Source of the DNA: Eucalyptus grandis
Lineage: Eukaryota > Streptophyta > Magnoliopsida > Myrtales > Myrtaceae
Direction of reading: 5' to 3'
DNA length: 64,000 bases
NCBI RefSeq assembly: GCF_016545825.1
Contig: NC_052618.1
Span: 35,720,196-35,784,195 of the forward strand
Shown here: piece by piece, positions 22,381-32,973 of the stretch
Layout of the letters: each line of letters opens with the position of its first letter
Numbering within the stretch: position 1 is the stretch's first letter
Position numbers and translations under genes: made by a program
The notes under the pieces: model-generated
Told to the model about the DNA's origin: nothing
The model's database searches: none
What the model saw: the letters and a program-made list of their open reading frames with translations, nothing else

Positions 22381-22825
22381 AGTTGCTCGAGTCTTATTTT
22401 ATCATAAGATTTCGTGTTTGCAATGAGTTTATTAGATATTGCATGCTGACCTAAGCGTAAGTGGCTTAATACATTAAAAGATGTCGTATGTTCACAGCGA
22501 GACTTGCTAAATTACCTTTTTACATATAAGAGGTTGGTCAGCACATTAAAACTTGCACATTTATAACTAGATGATTAGTCAATATTCTTACATCAACATC
22601 AGCCATGAACCGGTTAAATCTAAAAGCATTTGATGATATTTAAATAACGGGTCTCCTTCTCCTGAGCTAGAAAATTCCTGAATGCTTCAACCTTCTCCAT
22701 TAAGTCTGAGTGTTGCATAATGATATGCCTTTTATGATTTTGGTGAGAGCATCTACGCAAGAATGTTTGCTTTTTTTTTTTTTTTTTTTTTTTTAATTCA
22801 TTTATGGGAAAATCGTGGAGAAAAA
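22381..22825. repeat. Tandem duplication, unit 1 (about 445 bp)
   Basis: Starts AGTTGCTCGAGTCTTATTTT and ends with a 25-base T-run and GGAGAAAAATTG. Unit 2 begins at 22826, is split by a retrotransposon at 22894, and resumes 28504-28817. Shared landmarks include CTAAGYGTAAGTGGCTTAAT, CATCAGCCATGAACC and TCCTTCTCCTGAGCTAGAAA. What the unit derives from is unknown. Confidence 0.85.
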
Positions 22826-22893
22826 TTGCTCGACTCTTATTATATCATAAGAATTCGTGTTTGCAATGAGGTTTGTTAGATATTGCATGCTTG

Positions 22894-23448
22894 TGTCACG
22901 AGTCGGTTGATTACGATCGATCAAAACACCATGCGGCCTTAGGATTATCGATCCCAAGTCAGCCTTACGCACACATGCTCGAACACAAGAGTCAAATGGG
23001 CAAAGAGAGTGTATATTCACTTGTGAACCAACTAGTTATAATGAGGGAGAGGGATCCCTATTTATACAAATGCGGGTCACATCTCAGCCGTTGATCATCC
23101 CTCTAATCCAACGATGCATTTGAAATCTGTATAATCATTATAAGGCTACTCAACAGGCTATTCGAAGGCTACTCAATGGCTGTACATGGAAGGCCCTTGG
23201 GTGGACCATGGGCGTGTGTCGGAAGCAAGATCAAGGTCTGCAGGTTCGCCTGACACGCGAGGAGCTGAATGGTCATGGGCTACACATGGGCTGCTTAATC
23301 ATTGCGCTTGGGTCGCTCATGGGTCACTCGTGGGCCTTGTTCCATATCACTCATGAATTGATCGTGGGCTGTTCTTTGATCAGCCCTTGGGCGTGACACG
23401 ACTGATCACGGTCGATCTTGGTTCATGCTCCATCCGTGGGCCGTGTCA
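22894..23448 (-). repeat. 3' LTR of TE-F
   Basis: On the minus strand begins TGACACGGCCCACGG and ends CGACTCGTGACA. A TATA-like TATAAATAG lies on the minus strand at 23058-23066. Confidence 0.9.
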
Positions 23449-23454
23449 TTCTCC

Positions 23455-23924
23455 CCCACCTAATCTGGCAACTTCCTCGTCACATCTATGGCATAGAAGG
23501 CTTCGATGTGCTTCTTGAACCGCCACAGGCCCTTGTAGGGTTCCCAACTTGCTTCGCTCTCAAGCAGGCCCTTCCATCGGACGAGATACTCCTTTGGCGC
23601 ACAATATCTCTTCCATATGGTTCGATCTGCCATGATGCATTCAACATCCTGATCATATGAGGTTCTCGCCCTAAGAGGCGCTCATTATGACTCACTTGAA
23701 TTTGGATCATCCTCGTCTGCATGGAAATGTTTGAGCATACTTACATGAAACACGGGGTGTACCTTGAGTTTGGCCGGCAAGTCCAACTTGTATGCTACCT
23801 TCCCGATTTGCTGCAACACTCGGAAGGGGCCTTCGTAGAGACGGATCAGCCCTATGTGTACATCATGGTATCGAAGGACTAGGGGAAGTTTAGCCAACAC
23901 TAAGTCCTTGACCTGAAATTCCAT
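23455..23924 (-). pseudogene. Integrase C-terminus and chromodomain, TE-F
   Basis: The GPY/F part reads [20 protein letters not shown] and [17 protein letters not shown]. After a shift the chromodomain is plain: YDQDVECIMADR, PKEYLVRWKGLLESEASWEP, LWRFKKHIEAFYA, ending LPD and stop just before the polypurine tract. The aromatic residues and KEYLVRWKG block are those of chromovirus chromodomains, which bind histone marks. Confidence 0.88.
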
Positions 23925-23929
23925 GTGCC

Positions 23930-24770
23930 GTCACTTCCTATCGGCCCACTTTTTAGTGCGCTTTGTCGCTCTATTGAGGCACGCCCACGCCAAGTCCACA
24001 TGTTCATCCCATTCCTTAGCGAACTTGTATGCGGGAAGGGCAATTTCCTTGATACCTCGAGGCGATCACGCTCAGTGTAAGCGGTTGTTGCTCGGTCACG
24101 ATCTCGAACGGGCTTTGGTTCGTGGACTTACTCCGCTGTAGGTTGTATCAAAATTGGGTCACATCGATCAGCCACGCCCAATTCACCTTTGTGTTGCTCA
24201 CGTAGTGCCAAAGGTAGATTTCCAACAATGCATTCACCTGCTCCGTTTGTCCGTCGGCTTTGGGGATGCACGCTTGTGGAGAAGTTGAAGTGTGTCCCCA
24301 GCAACTTGAAGAGCTTGGTCCAGAACTACTTGGTGAATCAAGGATCACGATTGCTCACAATTGTGTGGAACACCCCAATACTTGACGACGTGCTTGAGGA
24401 ACAGCTTGGCTGCTTACTCGGTTAGACAATCCTTTGTGGCCGGCACGAATGTCGCATATTTGGAGAAGCAATCCACGACAACCATGAGGGTCTGACACCT
24501 TTTAGACTTCGGCAAATTCACGATGAAGTCCATGAAAATGCTCTTCCATGGACGTTCCGAGATAGGCAATGGTTCAAGGAGCCTTGCCAGTGACTGTTGC
24601 CAACAAAACACGTCCGCACATAGGCTTCAACATCATCCCTTATGTGCGGCCAATAGTATTGATCCTCGACGAGTGCCATGGTGCGGTGGATTCCCGGATG
24701 TCCTGCCCATTTGGAATCGTGGCACTCATGTAAGACTTCCTTGTGAAGTCTCCCGTGGAGCGGCACATAG
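23930..24770 (-). pseudogene. Integrase of TE-F
   Basis: The HHCC region is seen as HECHDSKWAGHPGIHRTMAL and YYWPHIRDDVEAYVRTC. The core carries MDFIVNLPKS and MVVVDCFSKYATFVPATKDC (Asp region), then after shifts the Glu motif KADGQTEQVNALLEIYLWHY. Multiple frameshifts make it inactive. Confidence 0.87.
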
Positions 24771-24799
24771 AGTCGCCGTCCCTTGGTGTAGAGTAGATC

Positions 24800-25381
24800 G
24801 TCCTCGTACCAGAACCACCTTGTCTTGCCCTCTTGCGCGTATCGAAGGAGAGCTTAGGCTGTTTGATCATGCTTCAGCCCCTCCTTGATATGCTCGATCC
24901 ATGGACAGTTGGGTCGACTCATCACATTGGCTAGCTCCATCTTCCTGCTTAAGGCATCGGCCACGGAATTGGATTTTTCGGGCTTGTATTCCAACATGTA
25001 ATCAAAGTCAGCTAGGAAGTCTTGCCACCGAGCTTGTTTCGGGCTGAGCTTCTTCTAGGTTTGGAAGTAGGTTGTAGCTGTGTTGTTGGTCCTCACGACG
25101 AACCATGATCCCAAGAGGTAGTGCCTCCACGTACAAAGGTAATGCACCACGATGGTCATCTCCTTCTCTTGGATCGTGTATCATCACTCGGTATCATTTA
25201 GTTTCCGAGACTCGAAGGCAATCGGATGCCCTTCCTGCATCAAGATACCACCGATAGCGAAATCAAAAGCATCGGTTTCTACCTCGTAGGGTTTGGTGTA
25301 GTCGGGTAGCACTAACACCGGTTCTTCGATCATGGCATACTTCAACCGATCGAAGGCCTCTTTGCACACCGATCCGTCCAC
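24800..25381 (-). pseudogene. RNase H of TE-F
   Basis: CKEAFDRLKYAMIEEPVLVL and YTKPYEVETDAFDFAIGGIL followed by GHPIAFESRKLNDTE form the typical start of the gypsy RNase H, including the DAF/DAS catalytic Asp. The remainder toward 24800 is broken by stops. Confidence 0.85.
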
Positions 25382-25383
25382 TC

Positions 25384-26100
25384 CTACGATCTTTCTTTCT
25401 TTTGCATATCCGTGAGTGGCACGGTGAGGCTCGAATATCCTCGGATGAAATGCCGATAGTAGTTTGTGAGTCCGAGAAAGGATCTCAGCTCCGTCACCTT
25501 AGTTGGTGGCTTCCATTCAATTATGGCACGGATCTTTGCCGCATCCATCCACACTCGTTTGCTCCTGATGATGTGCCCAAGGAAAGGGACTTCCTTCTGA
25601 GAGAAGGCGCACTTCTCGTGCTTCACATACAGCTCATTCTCCCGAAGAGTTTGGAGCACTTGGCTCAAATGCTCGACATGTTCCTCGAGCGTTTGGCTAT
25701 ACACGATGATGTCGTCAAGGTAAACCACAACAAACCGGTCAAGGAACGAATGAAGTACCTTGTTTATGAGAGTGTAGAATGTGGCCAGCACATTTGTCAA
25801 GCCGAAAGGCATGACAAGGAACTCATACAATCCGTATTGGGTCACGCATGCAGTTTTCGGCTCATCCCCTTCAACAATCCGAACCTGATAGTATCCCGAT
25901 CGTAGATTGAGCTTGGAGAACCATCGAGCTTCCCCGAGCTGATCGAACAAGTCACGATAAGCGGGATTGGGTACTTGTTCTTGACGGTGAGCTTGTTCAA
26001 GGCTCAGTAGTCTATGCACATACGGAGGGATCCGTCATGCTTCTTTTGGAACAGCACCGGAGCACCAAATGGAGCCTTGGACAGCCAAACATATCCCACG
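25384..26100 (-). pseudogene. Reverse transcriptase of TE-F
   Basis: In order: [51 protein letters not shown] (YLDD active site), FLGHIIRSKRVWMDAAKIRA and LRSFLGLTNYYRHFIRGYS. The Asp normally found in DLRSGY is Asn here (NLRSGY), a change at a catalytic position. The N-terminal RT part is frameshifted (upstream blocks near 26020-26150). Confidence 0.92.
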
Positions 26101-26374
26101 TTGAGCAACTCTTTCAGTTGTCTTTGCAGCTCTTCCAACTCGGGCGGAGCCATGCGATAGGGCGCCATGGCTGCGGTCAAGCATCGAGCACAAGCTCGAT
26201 CCGATGGTTGACTTCTCTCCGGGGAGGCAGCTTTTTTGGTAGTTCGGGCAGCATCACATCTTGGAAGACATTGAGGACTTGGGACACCTCTTCCGGTACC
26301 TCGCCTTTTTCCATGCCCTTCTCCTTCAATGCTGCCAAGAAGATCACCTCGCCTTTCTCCAGCCCTTTAGATAA

Positions 26375-26884
26375 CTACATGGCCGATAGCATCTTCTTAT
26401 CGTGTCCTAATTCGCGGTAGATCGAGACCATGCATTGGCATTGCTTGTCTAGGATGCATATGCAATTCGCATTGACCATGCAGGGCATAACGCCCGCATT
26501 GATCTGATCAAGGAATCCTAAACCGAGTATGACATCATAGTCGTCAAGGGGGATTACCTCGATGTTCTCTTTGCTGTTCCATGGACCAAGGTGCAGCTCC
26601 ACGTCCCTAGCTATGCTGCTAGTTGGAACTTCCTTGGAGTTCACCATTTTAAGCCAACTGGCATCACTCATCTCGACCAGAAAATTCAGCTTCTTTGCGG
26701 TCTCTTTGGAGACGAAGAGGTTGGACGCCCCGGTATCCATGAGTGCACTAATCATGGTACCACTGATCTTCACATCCACGAACGTCATTCCTTCGGGTTC
26801 ATTGGCCTTCTTGGCCTTGATCGACCCAAGGATCTGCAGCAATCCCAACTGCGCCTCCTCTCGCGGTGCATCCTCTTTGCACAA
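26375..26884 (-). pseudogene. Aspartic protease region of TE-F
   Basis: Open for about 169 residues with SALMDTGASNLFVSKETAKK (intact DTGA active site) and VIPLDDYDVILGLGFLDQIN, the closing block of retroviral-type proteases. The first Met is a convenience start; in the element it would be part of Gag-Pol. Confidence 0.88.
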
Positions 26885-26929
26885 GGTCGCCAGCTTTCCT
26901 CTTTTCGGACAATCTCATGCAATGTGTGG

Positions 26930-27941
26930 CTAGTCGCAAAAGAAGCACTTAAAGGTGCGTACCTTGCAATGATATCTTCGGCCGCTCAACTTAGGTTGAG
27001 TCTTATGAGGGACCATAGGTGGTCTGCCCATATTCGGATGGTTTTACCAATCGAATCTCCCCACCCATGGTCCTTTCTCTCGGTTGAGAGTTTGGCTTGT
27101 TGGTTGAGGGCGAAGGTTTGTATTCCACAATGGACTGGCGGAATGCCTCCATCCTGGTCATGGAGGGAATTTGGAGCAGCAGCTCCAAGAATCGCTTCAT
27201 ATACTCGCAGACTTCGCCCTTTTGTTTTAGGCACTTGAGTTCCCCGCGAGCTTCCTCATCCGCATAAGTGGGATAGTAGGTATGCCGAAATTCCTCGATG
27301 AGCCAAGCCCATGTCATGATAGGGTCGCCATTCCTAGCATCTCACCTACAACGCCACCACAACAACGCATCATCAGCTAAATACATGATTGCGATGTTTA
27401 CCTGAATTTCTCATGGTCTGGAAGTAGCGTTTCATGTACCACAGGAAGTTATCCATGTCCTTTGCCACCCGAGAGCCCCTGAACTCCTTTGGCTTGGGTG
27501 CTCGGCACGTGGTTGCACAGTGATCACCCCCCGTTCACGCGTGCAGCTTCAAGCTCGGCGAGCTTACTTTTCATCTTGGCCATCTCCATGCACATGGCCA
27601 CAATCGTGGCCTCCCAAGTCTCATCCCGTTGCTACAGCTCGTGCGTGATGGATCCAAGCACTTCGACACGGAGCTCTCCCATGCCGGCTTGAAGTTCTTG
27701 CACTTCGGCCAATAACTCCTCCCTACTGACTTCCGCTCCTTTGATGGTCTGGTGTAGGTCACGGACATCCGTGACGGTCTCCTTTAGACACGGTCACTTG
27801 GTTCTCCAGGTCTCCCTTTGGATCCCTCGAACACGAGGCAGCACAATTCTTCTTCGACCGGGTGATCTTCTCGGCTGGATGCCCACGATCTTCACGCTCA
27901 TCGCCTTGAGCGACCAGAGCATCAGCACGAGGATCGGCCAT
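26930..27941 (-). pseudogene. gag of TE-F
   Basis: The N-terminus MADPRADALVAQGDERED starts near 27941, just inside the primer site. The capsid part has WAWLIEEFRHTYYPTYADEE and LKQKGEVCEYMKRFLELL. A zinc knuckle near 26935-26985 keeps C-X2-C...H...C spacing but contains two stop codons. Confidence 0.82.
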
Positions 27942-27956
27942 TGCGCTTGGAATGAA

Positions 27957-27969
27957 GGCTTTGATACCA
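27957..27969 (-). other. Primer binding site of TE-F
   Basis: The minus strand reads TGGTATCAAAGCC two bases from the LTR end, one mismatch from the tRNA-Met complement. Confidence 0.8.
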
Positions 27970-27971
27970 CT

Positions 27972-28503
27972 TGTCATGGGTGGGTCGATTACGATCAATC
28001 AAAACACTATGTGGCCTTAGGATTATCGATCCCAAGTCAGCCTTATGCACACACGCTCGAACACAAGAGTCGGATGGGCAAAGAGAGTGTATATTCACTT
28101 GTGAACGAACTAGTTACAATAGGGAGAAGGATCCCTATTTATACAAATGTGGGTCACATTTCAGCCGTTGATTGTTCCTTCAATCCAACAGTGCATTTCA
28201 AATCCGTATCATCATTACAAGACTACTCAGTAGGCTACTCGATGGTTGTACACGACATGCCCTTAGGAAGACCATGGGCATGTGTCAAAAGCAAGATCAG
28301 GGTCTGCAGGTCCGCTTGACACACGAGTAGCTAAACGGTCATGGGCTGCACATGGACTGCTCGTTCATTGCACATGGGTCGCTCGTGGGCCTTGTTCCAT
28401 ATCACTAATGAATTGATCGTGGGCTGTTCTTTGATCATCCCTTGGGTGTGACACAACCTATCGCGGTCGATCTTGGTTCATGCTCCGTCTGTGACCTCTG
28501 TCA
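27972..28503 (-). repeat. 5' LTR of TE-F
   Basis: Aligns with 22894-23448. TATAAATAG on the minus strand lies at 28135-28143 and would drive the element transcript. Confidence 0.9.
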
Positions 28504-28817
28504 TTTGCCTAAGTGTAAGTGGCTTAATATATTACAACATGTCGCACGTTCATAGAGAGACTTACTAAATTACCTTTTTACATATAAGATGTTGGTCAAC
28601 ATCAACATCAGCCATGAACCAGTAAAATCTAGACGCATTTTATGATATTTAAATAACAGATCTCCTTCTCCTGAGCTAGAAAATTCCTGAAGGCTCCAAC
28701 CATCTCCACTAAACCTAAGTGGTGCATAATGATATACTTCTATGATTTTGGTGAGAGCATCTTCGCAGGAAGGTTTGCCTTTTTATTAATTTATGAGAAG
28801 GAGAAAAATTGGGGCAG
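28504..28817. repeat. Tandem duplication, unit 2 continued
   Basis: Resumes the homology to unit 1 (22450-22825) after the TE-F insertion. It lacks the long T-run of unit 1. Confidence 0.85.
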
Positions 28818-28904
28818 AAGTATCTCAATAAATCCTAATGAAGGTCATGCACCAAAAATAAGTGGAAGATTTTGTGAATTGTACAACCATTGGAATGTTG
28901 ACAA

Positions 28905-29246
28905 GGAAGTGCCAAAGCTTGTTATGGGTGGACATATAAATGTCAAAACTTTCAAAATGTATATTTAAGTGCCAAAATCAAAGAAGAAAGGAAGTGCCAA
29001 TAGCAAGCCAAGTTGGATTTATGGTGAGTCACGTCAGATTTCCAACAATCCACGTTGGAATTCTGATAGCCACGTAAATCAATTTTATTAGTAAAATACT
29101 GTAACGTTGGATTTTCGGTAAGCCTTGCCAAAATTGGTACTTAATTGTCTCATTTAAAAAAAATGACACTTAAGTGTACCTTTGAGAGGTTTTGACACTT
29201 ATATGTTCACCAATGCCAAGTTTTGGCACTTAGGGTATACTTTTTC
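28905..29246. mobile_element. MITE-like inverted-repeat element
   Basis: The left arm (AAGTGCCAAAGCTTG, ACATATAAATGTCAAAAC, TTTAAGTGCCA) matches the reverse complement of the right arm (AAGTGCCAAAACTTGG, ACATATAAGTGTCAAAAC, ACTTAAGTGTCA), giving arms of at least 70 bp. No clear target duplication was fixed, so the ends are approximate. The family is not assigned. Confidence 0.55.
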
Positions 29247-29249
29247 CTA

Positions 29250-30130
29250 TAACCATTAGTTATAGTCAATCTTCTTTTTTGTTTAAAAATAACTTAACAA
29301 GTTACACAATGGAAAACGATGAGCTCATTTTTCTTTAAAAAAATAGAGTACATTGACATAGATCCTATCAATAAGGAAAGTTGTCCAAAAAGTGCTAAAC
29401 TTATTGCATTTTTGCTAATTTAATCTTAAACATTTTAAGTTTGTCAATTGATTCCTAACATTTTCATCTTTTGCCATTCTAATAAATTTGCCTATGATGC
29501 AAACCAAGGAAAATGAAAATAGAAACAGTGGCAAGTATGCTATCTCACATGCATGGCCTTTCCTTGGCCTTAGAATAGGAACAGCCAAATTCCTTTTCAT
29601 TCTTTGACTCATATCATAGAAAATTTTAGAGTAGCAGAATTCTGATGCACAGGTTCCACATTTGTGGCATAGCGCTAGTTTTAAAGAATTATACTAAGTA
29701 GAAAGGAAGAGAGAAGAGAGGTTTTAGGGATTCATAACAAACCAAACAATATTATTTATGGAGAGGTGTGTTCTCTTTAACATTTTCAAGCATTGCCTTA
29801 TATAGCCAAACAATGAAGACAATTTTATAGACGATTAGTGGCCAACAATGGCCAATTATTTGACTCTTCCACCAACGGATAAAGATCTTGTTTCTAGTAG
29901 ACTCTTACATTATATTTTTTGTTTATGCTACAGTTCCAAATAGTGTCAAATAATACCAAATAGTACATGCACAGTACTGAATAGTGTCAAATAGTGCTTA
30001 ATAGTGCCAAATAGTGTCGAATAGTGTTTCTAGGCCAAATTTTCTTCCTCTTCTCGTGTTTGCTTCAGACTTCTTTTTCCTTTGGTGCTTTAGTCTTCTT
30101 CCTTTTGAGGATCTTTCATGTTACTTCAGA
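29250..30130. other. Region with short AATAGTGYCAA repeats, no gene
   Basis: AT-rich. Between 29935 and 30030 the unit AATAGTGTCAA/AATAGTGCC recurs about seven times, tandem or near tandem. No coding domain. It could be the downstream flank or promoter side of the minus-strand pararetrovirus that follows, but nothing seen proves that. Confidence 0.45.
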
Positions 30131-31242
30131 ATGCTTCAAAGATTGTACTTATGAATTGGTTCGTCATTGTTTGAGCTATCGGAGTCATCCCCATCTTTTT
30201 GTCTCTGCATTCTCTAATGAGTCTTTCTACTTCGAGAGTTTCGAGGTGGTGAGTGTCAGTGGCCTTTGGGGGCTAGTTAGAGCTGGATGGGATATTAATA
30301 ATACTTTTTCCCAGATTATCTTTATATTGTTGTCTTAGTGTTTCCAGGAGTTTCTCCACTTCTTCAATTTGTGGAGCACATTTCGTATTTAATTCAAATA
30401 GCCTTTGTTGTTTGGATGACTGATGAGAGCTTGTTGGAACATGAATGGAACTTGCTGGAATGTTGAGTTGAGGTAGATACCCAACTTGGAGTGACAGACT
30501 TTCTTTGTCAAGACTAATCTGAGTGCAAGTTGCAATTCACAATGATCAAAAGGATCTTGTGACAATAATTTTCCCCATGGGTCTTGTGATTATGATGAAG
30601 CTAGATCATGTGAACTTGTTGATAACTCACAAGTGTCCAGTATGTCTAATCCGTAGTATTTTCTTAGGCATGCATTGATCGCTGGATTGGTTTTGCAATA
30701 GTCATCGTCGTGATCCCAATAAATAGGATCATCTTTTGTTGGCCATGCTTTTGGCAGAATAACTTGATTGCACTGGCATAATATCCTCTGTAATTTTAGA
30801 TATTGTCGATGATAAACTAAGATTCTACAATGAGCTGTTGTGCAATCTCATTTAGATATTGTCGATGATAAACTAAGATACTCCAACATCTGCTGGAGTT
30901 TTACACATATCTTCACTAGGTCGGACAAATACCTATGGCCTAAAAAATAAAATGATTGTATAAGTTCTGGGTCTAGATTGCACGCTTTGAGTTGGGCCTA
31001 GAAAATTTTCTTTTTCATGCATCCAATGGTTTAAACCAACTAAGCATTTCCCCAAAATGTTTATATTCGACTTCTCCTTGGATAATTAAATTGATGATAA
31101 GAGGCATCTTGACCGTTGAGAACACAATAACAATAATATAAAGATTAAATAATTCCAATAAAACCATTTGAGTTTTTTTGGAAATTCCTCTTTTGGAAAG
31201 AAAGTGAGAGGATGGATAAACAGATATTTTGGATGCAATCCG
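30130..31242 (-). pseudogene. Endogenous pararetrovirus remnant, distal coding block
   Basis: The minus strand keeps a coding-like frame across several hundred bases without an early Met, for example AWPTKDDPIYWDHDDDYC near 30720-30760 and QIEEVEKLLETLRQQY near 30330-30370, with occasional stops and shifts. It lies on the same strand as, and on the far side of a solo LTR from, the caulimovirid RT/RNase H block at 35498-37790. I read it as the part following RNase H. The identity of this segment is an inference from colinearity, not from a recognised domain. Confidence 0.5.
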
Positions 31243-31799
31243 TGTCATGCCCCGAATCCCGGCAACACACATCCCTTGGCGGTCGACTAAATTGCGACAT
31301 TCCCATGACACATCGCTACCCAAACGATTTATGCACATGTAGAATCGAAATAACAATCTCCAAACAACAAACATGGGATAAAAAAGCAGGACAATCAATT
31401 TATACGAAACATATTTGATAAACAAACTGAGTATACCAAAACCATATTTTACTTTACCAAAAAAAAATAAAAATAAATAAAATAAAAAACAAACTGAGTT
31501 TATATACACAAGGATCTAACTCAAAAATGGGTACTAAGCTAACCCTATCCCGGACCCTCATACTTGGGCTCCGGGTCCACTACGACACCGTCAGGAATGT
31601 CGATGTCTAGCAGGTCAGCTACCTTCCCTACTTCAGGCTCCTGCTCATCCTTAGGCAACTAGTTTGCCGTGATATTAGCCAAAACATCAACGTCCACGAC
31701 AGGGTCGAGTACCACCTCACCCTCACCCTCGACGGCAAGTCCGTCAAACCATCCAAGGGGCCCTCCCAAACCCCGTCAAGCTCGTAATGAAACCACGCT

Positions 31800-31950
31800 T
31801 TGAATCAATGAAGTACTAATTGAGGTTGGCCCTCATCGACCCAGATTATGGTCACAACAAGCTTGTGGGTCCAAGGATTCCTGAGGACAAGGAAGATGGT
31901 ACGCTCGGTCTCGGCCTCTCGCAGCCACCCAAAACAAATTGGGTGCACCT
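31800..31950 (-). CDS. LTR-resident ORF remnant in TE-E
   Basis: The minus strand reads ICFGWLREAETERT, then THKLVVTIIWVDEG, without stop. TE-G has YMTTIWVDEG and TE-A has IRITVILTVDAS at the equivalent distance from the LTR end. Function unknown and coding status unproven. Confidence 0.22.
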
Positions 31951-32120
31951 CCATCTAAGGACTTGTAAATTGTAAACCACAATGAGGTAAGATAATGTCT
32001 CAACGAGTCTACATTCTAAACCCCGATTAGGAACACAATTCACCTAGAGGCAGCCTAACACACATCAAATAAGACTCACCTCACCTTAGCACCTCCCTGC
32101 ACGTTAGTATAGCTTATACA

Positions 32121-32973
32121 TAGAGCTGTTAAGTGGGTGGGTTGGGTCGGGTTTAGGTTGGGTCATTAATGGTCCGACCCAAATTGACCAATTAACCTAT
32201 TTATGCTTAATGTAAATTTTCTAACTCATACTCGACCCGACCCATACCCAACCCATACCCGACCCAACCTATATTAATAAAATATTTTCATATTTAACCA
32301 AATTTAGAAAAACTTATTCCTATGTTTTTTTTTTTTTTTTTAAGATTATATTACTAAAATACTCCCAAGCTTATTTCTTTTATATATACATACATATATA
32401 TATTTTTTTTTAAAAATGATATTGCTAAAATAGTTTTATACAACATAAATTTAATGGACAATTTTTATAATTTTTAAAATAATTATTTTAAAAAAATCCA
32501 ATTTTAATTATTTTAATTTTTTATTTTTTATTTTTTTATTTTAAAATTTCTTTTTGTTTTTTATTCTTTCCGTTTTGTTCTTTTCTTTGGCTGGCCACAG
32601 GCAAGCCTCGAGCTTGCCCGACTCCGGCAAGCTCGAGGCTCGCCCGATTTGGTGAGGCTCGAGCCTCACCGGGCATTGGTGAGGCTCGAGCCTCACCGGG
32701 CATTGGTGAGGCTGCCATTGCCATGTCGTCCATTGGAGGAAGAAAAAAATGAAAGAAAAAAAAAAAAAAAAGAAAAGAAAATGAAAAAAAATATTTTTGA
32801 AAAAAGAGAAAAAGAAGAAAAATGAAAAACCCATTTAAGACCCACTAAGACCAAAGTCTTTAATTGTTAAATCCATTTAACTACATTTTGTCAAAAAACA
32901 AGTGACTCATATACGACTCATTTATGATTTAAATGGGTCATATATGGGTCTAAAACCCATTTTGACACCTCTA
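32121..32973. mobile_element. Non-autonomous hAT-like element
   Basis: Terminal inverted repeats TAGAGCTGTTAAGTGGG and (reverse) TAGAGGTGTCAAAATGGG fit the TAGNG hAT pattern. The 8-bp target duplication is cttataca (32113-32120) against ctcataca (32974-32981). It encodes no transposase. The centre (about 32585-32715) is a GC-rich block between T-rich and A-rich tracts. A truncated relative is at 57406-58136. Confidence 0.88.
32590..32715. repeat. GC-rich core of the hAT element
   Basis: Repeats of GGTGAGGCTCGAGCCTCACC and GGGCATT in a direct and inverted arrangement, with near palindromes GCAAGCTCGAGGCTCGCCCG. Flanked by pyrimidine-rich (32530-32588) and purine-rich (32735-32830) tracts. Confidence 0.85.

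Larger units (their letters stand above)
22894..28503 (-). mobile_element. TE-F: minus-strand Ty3/gypsy chromovirus with short LTRs
   Basis: Two LTRs of about 0.55 kb (22894-23448, 27972-28503) enclose gag, protease, RT, RNase H, integrase and a chromodomain, all on the minus strand. The polypurine tract (minus GGTGGGGGAGAA at 23449-23460) and a tRNA-Met primer site are in place. Flanks give only an imperfect duplication (cttg against tttg). Frameshifts and stops run through pol. The LTR pair are clearly similar but diverged, so it is moderately old. It differs in family from TE-A. Confidence 0.92.

Noticed and set aside
22771..22795. Run of 25 T as a terminator
   Set aside because: Part of a tandem-duplicated AT-rich unit; no gene upstream on that strand and the second unit lacks the run.
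26562..27238. Plus-strand frames of 123 and 215 residues
   Set aside because: They are antisense shadows of the minus-strand TE-F gag and protease, whose motifs are clear on the other strand.
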